NCBI RefSeq assembly: GCF_023953935.1
Contig: NZ_JAMLIW010000008.1
Location: 90,067 to 140,778, forward strand
Direction: 5' to 3'
DNA from: Thermomonas sp.
GTDB lineage: Bacteria; Pseudomonadota; Gammaproteobacteria; Xanthomonadales; Xanthomonadaceae
Length of the DNA stretch: 50,712 bases
Below the pieces are notes generated by a model that had not been told where the DNA came from, made no database searches, and saw only the letters and a program-made list of their open reading frames with translations. Both the position numbers and the translations under genes were made by a program. Positions 41,874 through 50,712 of this stretch are shown piece by piece (the first letter of the stretch is position 1; the number at the start of each line of letters is the position of its first letter).

Positions 41874-43184
41874 ATGAGAACCCAATCCGCGGTCGAGGGC
41901 AGGTCTGCACCCGGCGTTGCGTGCGAAGATCCGGGCGGCATCACCGCGCGGTTGCTGCTGCGTTCCTTCCGCGTCCAGCTCGCGGTTGCCGGGGGTGCGT
42001 TCGTGCTGGCCGCCTTCGTGGCCGCCGTCTATTTCTCCCGCTACGGCACCGAAGCGCAGCTCGCGGTCGGCGCGTGTCTGTTCCTCGCGCTGGCCGGGCT
42101 GGGCGCCTGGCGGTTGGTGTTCGCCCCGCTGGCGGAACGCTTGAACGCGGCCAATGGCGAGCTGGCCGTGCGTGCGGCCCACCTCGAAGAGCGCTTGCGT
42201 GCCATCGAAACCGATGGGCGACTCCAGCATGCGCTCGACATCGCCGAAGACGAATCCGCGGTGTTGCGCATCTCCGAACAGGCGCTGGAAGCGCTGCAGG
42301 CCGGGTCCTCCTCGCAGCTGCTGCTGGCCGAGGATCCGGAGGGTGACATCACCCGCACGATTACCATCGGCGACATGCCGGACGCCGCCCGCTGCAATAT
42401 CCGCCGCGCCGGTGATTGCCCGGCGGTGCGGCGCGGGCAAGGGATGGTCTATGAGGACAGCATGTCACTGAGCGCCTGCCCGGGGCTGGGCGGCCGCATC
42501 GAGACCACCTGCGCGGCCGCCTGCACGCCGGTAATGGTGGCCGGCCGCGGCACCGGGATGCTGCGCGCGCTCGGCCAGACCGGCGACCCAGACCTGTTCC
42601 GCCTGCTGCAATTGCTGACCACCCACGCCAACCGCGTGGGCACGCGCCTGACCGTGATCCGTTCGATGGTGGCATCGGAGATGAAGGCCGCCACCGATCC
42701 GCTCACCGGGCTGTCCAACCGGCGCGTGCTGGAGGCGCGGCTGGGCCAGTTGTTCGAGCGGCGCGCCGCGTTCGCTCTGGTGATGGCCGACATCGACCAC
42801 TTCAAGAAGATCAACGACACCCACGGCCATGAGGTGGGTGACCGTGCGCTCAAGGCGTTCGCCGGCATCCTGCGCCAGTCGATCCGCAGCGAGGATCTGG
42901 CCTGCCGGATCGGCGGCGAAGAGTTCGTGCTGCTGCTGCCGGAATTCAACGTGACCCACGCCGCCCAAGTCATGCAGCGCATTCGCGGCGAACTCCCCCG
43001 CGGCATCCAGCGCGCCGGGCTGCCGGCATTCACGGTCAGCGCCGGGGTGGTCGATCATCGGCTCGCCGGTTCCGGCGATGACCTGCTGCGGCTGGCCGAC
43101 CAGCTTTTGTATCGCGCCAAGTCCGAAGGCCGCGACCGGGTGATCCTCCCGGACGATATCGGCGAGGTGGCGGTCGCCAGCTGA
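41874..43184 (+). CDS. Membrane diguanylate cyclase with GAF-like sensor region
   Basis: A 436-residue protein. Two membrane helices (about residues 35-85), a short coiled coil, a GAF-like domain (about 120-265) with several Cys (RCNIRRAGDCPAV, LSACPGLG, TTCAAACTPV) and a C-terminal GGDEF domain. The active site RIGGEEF and an inhibitory RSED five residues before it are intact, so it should make c-di-GMP. The Cys cluster could bind a metal, haem or redox signal (guess). ATG 41874 has a run of six G 5 bases upstream; earlier starts (TTG 41796, ATG 41823) overlap the leader hairpin. It converges on the RND operon. Confidence 0.88.
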   Translation: MRTQSAVEGRSAPGVACEDPGGITARLLLRSFRVQLAVAGGAFVLAAFVAAVYFSRYGTEAQLAVGACLFLALAGLGAWRLVFAPLAERLNAANGELAVRAAHLEERLRAIETDGRLQHALDIAEDESAVLRISEQALEALQAGSSSQLLLAEDPEGDITRTITIGDMPDAARCNIRRAGDCPAVRRGQGMVYEDSMSLSACPGLGGRIETTCAAACTPVMVAGRGTGMLRALGQTGDPDLFRLLQLLTTHANRVGTRLTVIRSMVASEMKAATDPLTGLSNRRVLEARLGQLFERRAAFALVMADIDHFKKINDTHGHEVGDRALKAFAGILRQSIRSEDLACRIGGEEFVLLLPEFNVTHAAQVMQRIRGELPRGIQRAGLPAFTVSAGVVDHRLAGSGDDLLRLADQLLYRAKSEGRDRVILPDDIGEVAVAS

Positions 43185-43219
43185 CGCAAGGCGGCGCACC
43201 AGGCGCGGCCGCGATCGCC

Positions 43220-46200
43220 TCAGCCTGCAGCGGGCGCGGCCTTCCCGCCCGCCCCGCGCGCCCGGGCAATCAGGCGCGCGCTGCCGCTGCGCAGGTCATC
43301 GAGCAGCGCGTAGATGGTCGGCAGGAACAGCAGGGTGACGACGGTGGAGAACGCCAGCCCGCCGGCGATCGCGCGTGCCATCGGGTAGTACGGCGGGCCT
43401 TCGCCGGCCACCTGGGTATTGGAAATCGCAATCGGAATCATTGCCAGGATCGCGGTGCCCATCGTCATCATGATCGGACGCAGGCGCTCGCGGCTGCCCT
43501 CGATCAGCGCCTCGATCCGCGGCAAGCCGCGCCGGCGCAGGTTGTTGATGTGCTCGATCATCACGATGCCGTTGTTCACCACCACCCCCATCAGCACCAG
43601 GATGCCGATGAAGGCCATGATGTTGAACGGGGTGCCGGTCAGCCACAGGCCCCAATAGACGCCCAGGATCGAGAAACCGACGCTGCTCATGATCGCCAGC
43701 GGGAACAGCAAGGATTCGAACACCGAGGCCATCACCACGAACATCAGCACCAGCGCGATCAGCACGTTGCTCAGCATCTGCTGGTTCATGTCGATGTTCA
43801 TGCCGAAGCCGCCGCCTTCGAAGGTGTAGCCATAGCCGGGCGGCAGGTCGAGCGATTTCAAGGTGGCCTCGATGTCCTTGCGCGCCTGCTCCATGCTCGC
43901 ACCTTGGGCGAGGCTGGCCTGGACCTTGAGCATGGTCTGCCGGTTCATGCGCTGGATCGAGTTGGCCGACGGCTGCACGGACACGTCCACCATTGCCAGC
44001 AGCGGCACGCTGCGGCCATCCGGCGCGCGCACGGTGAAGGCTTGCAGGTTCTCCGGGCCGTAGTGCTCGGCCCCCTTGAAACGCACGTTCACCGGGATTT
44101 CGATCTCGCCGCGCTGGAAGTCGCGCAGCGAGGAACCACGCAGGGCCAGGCCCACGAATTGCGCCACCTGCTGCGCCGAAAACCCGTAGGCCGCGGCACG
44201 CTCGCGATTGACGTGTACCGTCAGCTCGCTGTCGGCATCGCCGGTATTCACGCGCGCGTCGCGCAGGCTGCGGCTGCGCGCCAGCATCGGCAGCAGATCG
44301 TTGGCGATTTCCTTGAGCGCCTGGGTGGAATCCCCGGTCAGGCTGAAGGAGATGTCCTGGCTGGAACCGCCCATGCCGCCATCGCGCCCCATGCCGATGT
44401 TGGCCCGCGCCGATTTCGGCAAACCCTCGCGTATCCGGTCGGTGATCTGCAATGCGCGTTGGCTGTCCTTGGTATTCAGTTCGACCTGGGTGAAGGCCCA
44501 GCCGGACTCGGCGTAGCGCGAATAGATCTGCTTGACGTCGAACCGGGCCCGGTTGGCGTTGATGTAGCGCTCCACCGCACCGACCACCTCGCCCATCTGC
44601 TCCTTGGAATAGGACCCGTTCCACTGGTAGTAGATCTGCACCTTGGAAGGGTCGTTCTGGTTGCCGGTATCGCCCTTGGTCAGCTTCATCGGAATGATGC
44701 TGATGGCGACGATCACGAGGATCCCGGCCACGCTCCAGCCGCGGTGGTTCAAGGTCCAGCGCAGCAGCCTGGCATAGCGTTCCTGCAGGCGGGTGATGAA
44801 AGGCGACTTGACCGCGGGCGGCGTGCGCAGCTTGGCCGACAGCATCGGGATCAGGCTGATCGCGACCAGCCACGACGCCAGCAGGGAGATCGAGATCGTC
44901 ACCGCCAGCTGGGTCAGGAAAATCGTCAGCATGTTCTTGCCGCCGAACATCATCGGCAGGAACACGATGCAGTGGCACAAGGTGCCGGCCGACAGCGCGA
45001 TGGCGACGTGGCGGGTGCCGATCACCGAAGCCAGGCGCGGCTGGCCGGGGTATTTCTCGCGCTCCTGGTAGATGCTTTCGACCACCACCACGGCGTTGTC
45101 GACCAGCATACCCACCGCCAGCAGCAGGCCCATCATCGACAGGATGTTGAGGGTGATCCCGGCGAAGTACATGAAGCCCAGGGTCATGATGAAACAGATC
45201 GGGATCGCCGTGCTCACCATCAGCACCGAGGGCCAGTGGCGCAGGAAGAACCACAGCACGAACACCGACAGGACCAGACCGATGACGCCGGCCTCGGCCA
45301 GCGCCGACAGCGAGCTGATCACCTGCTGGCCCTGATCCTCGGTCACCTCGATCCGGATCCCGCGCATCGCCGGATCGCGCCGCAGCGCTTCCAGTTCGGT
45401 TTGCACCGCACGCGACAGATCGACCAGGTTGGCCGCGCGCTCCTTGTAGATATCGACGCCGACGCTGGGGCGACCGTCCACCTGGCGCACGTAGGTCGTG
45501 CGCTGCGGCTTGAGTTCGACCTCGGCAATATCGCCCAGGCGCACGCCGCGTGCGTTGATCGGCAGTGCGCGCAGCTGTTCGAGTTCAACCAGCTCGCCCT
45601 TGGGCTGGATCCGCAGGCGCTGCCCGTTGTCGGTGATGGTCCCGCCGGAGACGGCGAAATTGGCGGCCTGCAGGCGGCTGACCAGTTCGTTCAGCACCAC
45701 TCCATTGGCATTCAGGCGGTCGGGCTCGATCGCCACCACCACCTCCTGCTGCGGCACGCCCTCGACCTCGATCCGGGCCACGCCCGGCAAGCGCTCCAAC
45801 CGGCGTTTGATGGCCTGGTCGATCAAATCGCCGCGCACGGTCAGATCATCATTGCTGGTCAGGCGCAGGCTGATCGCTTCCTGATCACCGGAGTTCCACC
45901 GCCACACGAAATAGCGACGGAAGTCGTCGGGAAGCTGGTCGCGGATGGCGTCGATGCGCTCGCGCGCCTCCGAGGCGGCGACCGCGACGTTGCGGCCCCA
46001 GTCGCTGAATTCGACGAAAATGTTGCCGCTGTTGGCCGATGCGCTCGCATTCATCGACTTGATGCCGGACATCGTCGCCAGCGCTTCCTCGACCGGCTTG
46101 ACGATGTTCTGCTCGACCTCTTCCGGGGTCGAACCCGAATACGGCAGGGAGACGGCGAAAAACGGCGGGCTGGCCTCGGGCATCGATTCCAGCGGCAGCC

Positions 46201-46291
46201 GGAACGCGGCGATCAGGCCGATCACCACCAGCGAGACGAAGATCATGATCGTCGTCACCGGGCGCCGGATCGAGAACTCGGTGATGTTCAC
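43220..46291 (-). CDS. RND efflux permease, second subunit
   Basis: A 1023-residue pump of the AcrB/MdtB-like superfamily with 12 membrane helices and two large periplasmic loops. In helix 4 the usual Asp-Asp pair is Asp398-Asn399 (GMLVDNAVVVVE), and in helix 10 the usual Lys is Asn906 (GVVVNNGIVMIE). These are the proton-relay residues of AcrB, so proton coupling may be altered or lost. The GTG at 46291 has GAGGG upstream. It is 10 bases after the first permease gene, last in the operon. Confidence 0.92.
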   Translation of the reverse strand: MNITEFSIRRPVTTIMIFVSLVVIGLIAAFRLPLESMPEASPPFFAVSLPYSGSTPEEVEQNIVKPVEEALATMSGIKSMNASASANSGNIFVEFSDWGRNVAVAASEARERIDAIRDQLPDDFRRYFVWRWNSGDQEAISLRLTSNDDLTVRGDLIDQAIKRRLERLPGVARIEVEGVPQQEVVVAIEPDRLNANGVVLNELVSRLQAANFAVSGGTITDNGQRLRIQPKGELVELEQLRALPINARGVRLGDIAEVELKPQRTTYVRQVDGRPSVGVDIYKERAANLVDLSRAVQTELEALRRDPAMRGIRIEVTEDQGQQVISSLSALAEAGVIGLVLSVFVLWFFLRHWPSVLMVSTAIPICFIMTLGFMYFAGITLNILSMMGLLLAVGMLVDNAVVVVESIYQEREKYPGQPRLASVIGTRHVAIALSAGTLCHCIVFLPMMFGGKNMLTIFLTQLAVTISISLLASWLVAISLIPMLSAKLRTPPAVKSPFITRLQERYARLLRWTLNHRGWSVAGILVIVAISIIPMKLTKGDTGNQNDPSKVQIYYQWNGSYSKEQMGEVVGAVERYINANRARFDVKQIYSRYAESGWAFTQVELNTKDSQRALQITDRIREGLPKSARANIGMGRDGGMGGSSQDISFSLTGDSTQALKEIANDLLPMLARSRSLRDARVNTGDADSELTVHVNRERAAAYGFSAQQVAQFVGLALRGSSLRDFQRGEIEIPVNVRFKGAEHYGPENLQAFTVRAPDGRSVPLLAMVDVSVQPSANSIQRMNRQTMLKVQASLAQGASMEQARKDIEATLKSLDLPPGYGYTFEGGGFGMNIDMNQQMLSNVLIALVLMFVVMASVFESLLFPLAIMSSVGFSILGVYWGLWLTGTPFNIMAFIGILVLMGVVVNNGIVMIEHINNLRRRGLPRIEALIEGSRERLRPIMMTMGTAILAMIPIAISNTQVAGEGPPYYPMARAIAGGLAFSTVVTLLFLPTIYALLDDLRSGSARLIARARGAGGKAAPAAG

Positions 46292-46301
46292 GCGCCCGCC
46301 C

Positions 46302-49300
46302 TCAACCCCGCGCCCCGTCGCCCAGGGCGTCATGCTCGTGCGCCAGCACGTCGGCCACTTCGGCGGCGTCGCGGCGCGCGCGCCGGCCGCGTTCGGCGTA
46401 GTACGCGTCCGGGCGCCGGTCGAGCAGGTCATACACCACCGGGATCACCACCAGGGTCAACAGGGTCGACACCAGCAGGCCGCCGATCACGGTGATCGCC
46501 ATCGGGCTGCGCACCTCGGCGCCATCGCCGAAGGCCAGCGCCAGCGGCAGGAAGCCGAACACCGCGCACAGGGTGGTCATCATGATCGGGCGCAGGCGCG
46601 AGCGTGCGCCTTCCACCAGCGCGGCATGCTTGGCCACGCCGGCCTCGCGCAGCTGGTTGACCTTGTCGATCAGGATGATCGCGTTCTTCACCACCAGCCC
46701 GACCAGCAGGATCAGGCCGATGAACACCACCACCGACACCGGCGAGCGGGTCAGCACCAGCGCCCCGACCGCGCCCACCAGCGCCAGCGGGATGGTGAAC
46801 AGGATGACGAACGGATGCAGCAGCGATTCGAACTGCGAGGCCATCACCAGATAGACCATGAACACCGCCAGCGCGAAGGCGAACAGCAGCGAGCGCAGCG
46901 ATTCGGCCAGCTCCTGGCCCTGCCCGCCGATCTGCATCCCGATCTCCACGCCCAGCGGATTTTGCGCCACCATCGTTTCGACTTCGCGCACCGCGGTCCC
47001 CAGATCGATGTCGCGCAGGTTGGCCGAGATCACCGCCACCCGGCGGTGGTCGACGCGGTGGATTTCGCTCGGACCATTGGTGGCGACGATCCGCGCCACC
47101 GAATCCAGCTCGATCGGCGCGCCCTTTCCGGGGTTGACGATCAGATGGCGAATGTCGTCGACCGACGCGCGCTCGGACTCGCGCACCCGCACCAGCACGT
47201 CGATCTTGCGGTCACGGAAGCTGTAGCGGGTGGCCACCTCGCCGGCCACTTTCTTGGTGACCGCATCGGCGATCTGGCGCGTGGTCAGGCCCAGCGCGGC
47301 AGCACGGTCGGGGTCGAACAGGATCTGGATTTCCGGGAAGCCCTGCTCCACCGTCGACTTGACGTCGGCATAGTGCGGATTGGCGCGCAGCATGCCGGCC
47401 AGCTTGTTGCCGGCGGCGCGGATCGCCTCGAGGTCATTGCCCTCGACTTCGATCTCCAGCGGCGGCGACAGGCTGAACAATTCGGGCCGCGCAAAATCCA
47501 CCTGCGCGCCCGGATGGTTGCGCATGGTCGCGCGCAGGGCGTCGGTCAGCGGGACTTCGGCGCTGTTGCGGGTCATCACCACGTCGAGCTTGCCGATGTT
47601 CTCGCCGCTTTCGGTCGGGCTGGCGTCGAGCCGGGTGCCGGTGCCGGAGACGCCGTAGAGCACGCGCACGCCGTCGTCATGGTCGTGCGCCGCCTCGACC
47701 TGCCGGATCAGGGCATCGGTACGCGCCAGCGGCGTGCCGGGCGGCAGCTTGGCGGTCATCGTGAAGCGGTCCTGGGCCAGCTGCGGGATCAGATCGGTGC
47801 CGAGGAAGGGCAGCACCGCGAGGGTGGCGGCGAAGGCCAGGCCGGCCACCAGCAGGATGGGCGTCGGTCGCCGCAGCGCCCGCGGCAGGATGTTCAGATA
47901 GCCGTTTTCGGCCCGGTTGTAGAGCGCCATCCAGACATCGCTGGCCTTGCGCATCACCGGCCCCACCACGCCGCCGATGCCGCGCCAGACGCGCACGGTC
48001 AGCCAGGCGATGCCGTAGAACCCGTAGCGAAAAATGCCGCCAAGCCCGCGCCCGGCGTACATCACCGGTTTTTGCCAGCGATGCTCCGGCGACCAGCGCG
48101 GCTGCGCGGGCTCCTCCGCAAACCCCATCGGCGCCCGGCCCTTGAGCGAGCTGAGCATCGGCACCAGGGTCATCGCCACCACCAGCGACACCGCCACGGC
48201 AATGGCCACGGTCAGCGCCTGGTCGCGGAACAGCTGGCCGGCAATGCCCTGCACGAACACCAGCGGCAGGAACACCGCGATCGTGGTCAGGGTCGAGGCC
48301 ATCACCGCCATCCCGACCTCGCGGGTGCCCGCGATGGTGGCGTCGAGCACGCCCAGCCCGCGCTCACGCGCCTTGGCGATGGATTCGAGCACCACGATCG
48401 AATCATCGACCACCAGACCAGTGGCCAGCGCCAGTCCGCCCAGCGACATCACGTTCAGGCTCAAATCGAGCCGGCCCATGAAGAAGAAGGTGGCGATGAT
48501 CGACACCGGCAGCGACAGCGAGATGACGAAGGTGCTCCAGCCGTCGCGCAGGAACAAAAAGATCACCAGGATCGAAAGCATGCCGCCGATCACCGCATCG
48601 AGCTTGACGTCGGCGATCGCATGGCGGATGAACTTCGACTGGTCCTCGACCACGACCAGGTCGATGTCGGCCGGCAGCTTGCCGCGGATCTCCGCCAGCC
48701 GTGCCTCCAGCGCGTCGGCCGTGGCCACGGTGTTGGCGTCGCCTTCCTTGTACACGGCCAGTTCCACCGCCTCGCGGCCGCCGCTGCGGATCACCGCCTC
48801 GCGTTCCTTGTAGCCCTGCCGCACCTGGGCCACGTCCTTCAGGCGCACCGGCGAAGCACCGCTGCCGGAACCGTCCCCGCGCAGGGCCGCGATCACGTTC
48901 GGATCGCGGCTGCCGAGGATGGCCGTCATCAGCTGGCGGTTCTCGCCGGTGCCCGATGCGGTCGCCGCACCCCCGGTGGTCAGCAACAGCTCGCGCATCT
49001 GCTCGATCGTGTCGAACTGGTTGACCGTGCGCACCAGGTAGCGCTGGGTGCCCTCCTCCAGGCGCCCGCCGGAGAGGTTGACGTTCTCCTGCTTCAGGCG
49101 CTGGATGACGCTGTCCAGCGACAGCCCCAGCTGGGCCAGCTTGCGCTGGTCGATCTCGACCTGGATCTCGTCCTCCAGGCCACCGCCGACCTTGACCGCG
49201 GCCACGCCCGACACCGGCTCGAGCCTGCGCTTGAGGTCATCGTCGGCGTAGCGGCGCAGTTCCATCAGCCGGCGCACGGCCTCGGCCTCGTCGCCGTCGT

Positions 49301-49727
49301 CGTGCTTCGAGGTCAGGGCCAGGCGCATGATCGGCTGGGTGGAGGGATTGAAGCGCAACAGCACCGGCGGCTTGGCATCCAGCGGCAGCTGCAGGGTCTC
49401 CATCTTGTCGCGCACGTCCAGGCCGGCCTGCTGCATGTCCGTGCCCCAGGCGAACTCGAGCACCACGTCGCTCTGGCCGGTGCGCGAGACCGAGGTCATC
49501 TTGCGCAGGCTCTTGACCACCCCGAGCGCCTCCTCCACCGGCTCGCTGATCAACGTTTCGATCTCGGTCGGCGCGGCGCCGGTGTATTCGGTGCGCACGG
49601 TCAGCGTGGGATAGCTCAGGTCGGGCAGCAGGTTGACCTTGAGGGCGCCCAGCGCGATCGCGCCGAACAGCAGCATGGTCAGCCAGAACATCGCCACGGT
49701 GACGCGGCGGCGGGTTGAGAACTCCAC
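46302..49727 (-). CDS. RND efflux permease, first subunit
   Basis: A 1141-residue pump subunit, longer than AcrB because of an insertion of about 85 residues between helices 6 and 7 (QPRWSPEHRWQKPVMYAGRG and following). The proton relay is complete: Asp441-Asp442 (GLVVDDSIVV) and Lys1014 (GLVVKNAIILID). GTG 49727 begins at VEFSTRRRVTVAM but has no ribosome site; the frame is open back to the adaptor stop, where a CTG at 49796 overlaps the TGA and has a GGCGAG site before it. The start is therefore uncertain by 23 codons. The substrate is unknown. Confidence 0.92.
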   Translation of the reverse strand: MEFSTRRRVTVAMFWLTMLLFGAIALGALKVNLLPDLSYPTLTVRTEYTGAAPTEIETLISEPVEEALGVVKSLRKMTSVSRTGQSDVVLEFAWGTDMQQAGLDVRDKMETLQLPLDAKPPVLLRFNPSTQPIMRLALTSKHDDGDEAEAVRRLMELRRYADDDLKRRLEPVSGVAAVKVGGGLEDEIQVEIDQRKLAQLGLSLDSVIQRLKQENVNLSGGRLEEGTQRYLVRTVNQFDTIEQMRELLLTTGGAATASGTGENRQLMTAILGSRDPNVIAALRGDGSGSGASPVRLKDVAQVRQGYKEREAVIRSGGREAVELAVYKEGDANTVATADALEARLAEIRGKLPADIDLVVVEDQSKFIRHAIADVKLDAVIGGMLSILVIFLFLRDGWSTFVISLSLPVSIIATFFFMGRLDLSLNVMSLGGLALATGLVVDDSIVVLESIAKARERGLGVLDATIAGTREVGMAVMASTLTTIAVFLPLVFVQGIAGQLFRDQALTVAIAVAVSLVVAMTLVPMLSSLKGRAPMGFAEEPAQPRWSPEHRWQKPVMYAGRGLGGIFRYGFYGIAWLTVRVWRGIGGVVGPVMRKASDVWMALYNRAENGYLNILPRALRRPTPILLVAGLAFAATLAVLPFLGTDLIPQLAQDRFTMTAKLPPGTPLARTDALIRQVEAAHDHDDGVRVLYGVSGTGTRLDASPTESGENIGKLDVVMTRNSAEVPLTDALRATMRNHPGAQVDFARPELFSLSPPLEIEVEGNDLEAIRAAGNKLAGMLRANPHYADVKSTVEQGFPEIQILFDPDRAAALGLTTRQIADAVTKKVAGEVATRYSFRDRKIDVLVRVRESERASVDDIRHLIVNPGKGAPIELDSVARIVATNGPSEIHRVDHRRVAVISANLRDIDLGTAVREVETMVAQNPLGVEIGMQIGGQGQELAESLRSLLFAFALAVFMVYLVMASQFESLLHPFVILFTIPLALVGAVGALVLTRSPVSVVVFIGLILLVGLVVKNAIILIDKVNQLREAGVAKHAALVEGARSRLRPIMMTTLCAVFGFLPLALAFGDGAEVRSPMAITVIGGLLVSTLLTLVVIPVVYDLLDRRPDAYYAERGRRARRDAAEVADVLAHEHDALGDGARG

Positions 49728-49792
49728 CAGGCTGGCGCCACGCGAACCCGGCTGCGGCGATTGCTCGGCAGCCGGGCCGTGCCTGTCGCGAC

Positions 49793-50712
49793 TCAGTGCT
49801 TCTCGCCCTTGGCGGCGGCTTGCTTGTTGCCGGTGGCGGCCTTGGCGACCGGCTGCCCGATCACCTGCACGGCGCTGCCGTCGCGCAAGGCCGACTTGCC
49901 GGCGGTCACCACCTCATCGCCCGCCTTCAGGCCCTGGCGCACCTCGGTCCATTCGCCTTCGGTATAGCCGGTCTTGATCGGCACCCGCGCGACCTTGCCG
50001 TCGCGCACCGTGTAGACCGCCGGATCGCCCTGGTCGTCGAGCAGGGCGACGCGCGGGATCACCAGCGCGTCGGCGCGCTGGTCGTAGTCGATGCGCATGC
50101 GGCCGAACATGCCCGGCTGCAGCTCGCCCTTGCCGTCGAACGCGCAGATCACCCGGAAGGTGCCGCTGCCCGAATCCACCACCGGCGCGACCCGGTCGAC
50201 CTTGCCCTCGAAGGTCTTGCCGGGCATCGCATCGACCTGCAGCACCACCGGCTGGCCGGCCTTGAGCGTGGACAGCTCGCGCTCGGGCACGTTGAGCGTG
50301 GCCTCCAGGCGCGAGTCGTCGACGATGCGGAAGATCGGGGTGTTGATCTGCACGAAGTTGCCGGGCTTGATCGAACGCGAGGCGATCACGCCGGAGATCG
50401 GCGCGGTCACGTTGCTGTAGGACAGTTCGAGGTTGGCGAGGTTGTTGGCGGCGCGCGCGTTCTCGAGGTCGTACTTGAGCTGGTCGAGGTCGTTGGCGCT
50501 CACCATCTGCTGCGCGGCGAGCTGCTGCGCGCGCCTGTAATTGGCTTCCAGCTTGCGCACCTGGGCCGCGCTCTGGGCCGCCTGCAGGCGCGCGCGGTCG
50601 GGGTCCAGGCGCACCAGCACCTGGCCGGCGCGCACGTGGTCGCCTTCCTCGGCCAGCACCGCCAGCGCGACACCCGAGGTCTTGGCGACCACCTGCGATT
50701 CGGCCACCGAGT
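49793..50712 (-). CDS. RND periplasmic adaptor (membrane fusion protein), N-terminus cut by window
   Basis: About 306 residues are visible; the gene continues past base 50712, so the signal peptide is missing. The lipoyl half-motifs (GVALAVLAEEGDHVRAGQVLVRLD and NVTAPISGVIASRSIKPGNFV) flank a short helical hairpin, followed by the beta-barrel and membrane-proximal domain ending in a Lys/Ala-rich tail. The hairpin is short, as in adaptors of MdtA or CusB-like pumps. It is the first visible gene of the operon adaptor, permease 1, permease 2; no outer-membrane channel gene is in the window. Confidence 0.93.
   Translation of the reverse strand, partial: SVAESQVVAKTSGVALAVLAEEGDHVRAGQVLVRLDPDRARLQAAQSAAQVRKLEANYRRAQQLAAQQMVSANDLDQLKYDLENARAANNLANLELSYSNVTAPISGVIASRSIKPGNFVQINTPIFRIVDDSRLEATLNVPERELSTLKAGQPVVLQVDAMPGKTFEGKVDRVAPVVDSGSGTFRVICAFDGKGELQPGMFGRMRIDYDQRADALVIPRVALLDDQGDPAVYTVRDGKVARVPIKTGYTEGEWTEVRQGLKAGDEVVTAGKSALRDGSAVQVIGQPVAKAATGNKQAAAKGEKH

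Noticed and set aside
43550-46495. A 981-codon open frame on the plus strand
   Set aside because: Antisense to the second RND permease, with composition typical of a shadow frame.
45945-49718. A 1257-codon open frame on the plus strand through the RND permease gene
   Set aside because: It is rich in His, Arg and Gln with no domain, and lies opposite a fully conserved permease; high GC removes stops from the antisense frame.

Overview
The window is GC-rich and tightly packed DNA from a gammaproteobacterium, most likely of the Lysobacteraceae (Xanthomonadaceae) such as a Thermomonas, Luteimonas, Lysobacter or Pseudoxanthomonas relative. The pointers are the 41-residue L36 protein, the M13 and DUF885 peptidase pair, palindromes of the GATTCCCGC type, and the overall gene content. 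The genus cannot be fixed by eye. The left end cuts a low-complexity gene and the right end cuts an RND adaptor gene. No gene-free stretch exceeds 300 bases, and I see no phage, transposase or CRISPR array.

Layout. 1-8.3 kb: housekeeping and peptidase genes (DksA-like zinc finger, peroxiredoxin with a damaged C-terminus, M13 peptidase, DUF885 protein, MFS transporter, M14 carboxypeptidase with a small Cys-tailed partner). 8.4-18.9 kb: a nitrous oxide respiration locus. Cytochrome b561, ApbE flavin transferase and a cytochrome c5-like lipoprotein run leftward; nosZ-nosR-nosD-nosF-nosY-nosL run rightward. 18.9-21.9 kb: YihG-like acyltransferase, COG2521-type methyltransferase, then a DUF2249 plus FmdE-like gene pair behind a well-formed Fnr/Dnr-type promoter, then tRNA-Arg(CCT). 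22-27 kb: aldehyde dehydrogenase, DUF4190, pyrD, murB and an EamA transporter. 27-33 kb: a signalling island of TPR-type Ser/Thr kinase, divergent FHA-GGDEF protein and HD-GYP protein, followed by a 2H/DUF3293 fusion. 33.9-35.2 kb: tRNA-Arg(ACG), tRNA-Ser(GCT), DUF2945 and crcB behind a fluoride riboswitch. 35.2-41.7 kb: purEK, rpmJ, aguA, a VapBC-type toxin-antitoxin pair, aguB and a TraB-family gene. 41.9-50.7 kb: a second diguanylate cyclase and a three-gene RND efflux operon with two different pump subunits.

How it works together. ApbE should attach FMN to NosR, the b561 and c5 cytochromes may feed electrons, NosDFYL mature the copper centre, and NosZ reduces N2O. NosZ looks like a Tat-exported lipoprotein. 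A candidate Fnr/Dnr box lies upstream of nosZ and a better one upstream of the DUF2249-FmdE pair; both have a -10 element at the same spacing. This makes the pair the best candidate here for an undescribed accessory of N2O or nitric oxide metabolism. No nirS/nirK or nor genes are seen, so the window alone supports only the last step of denitrification.
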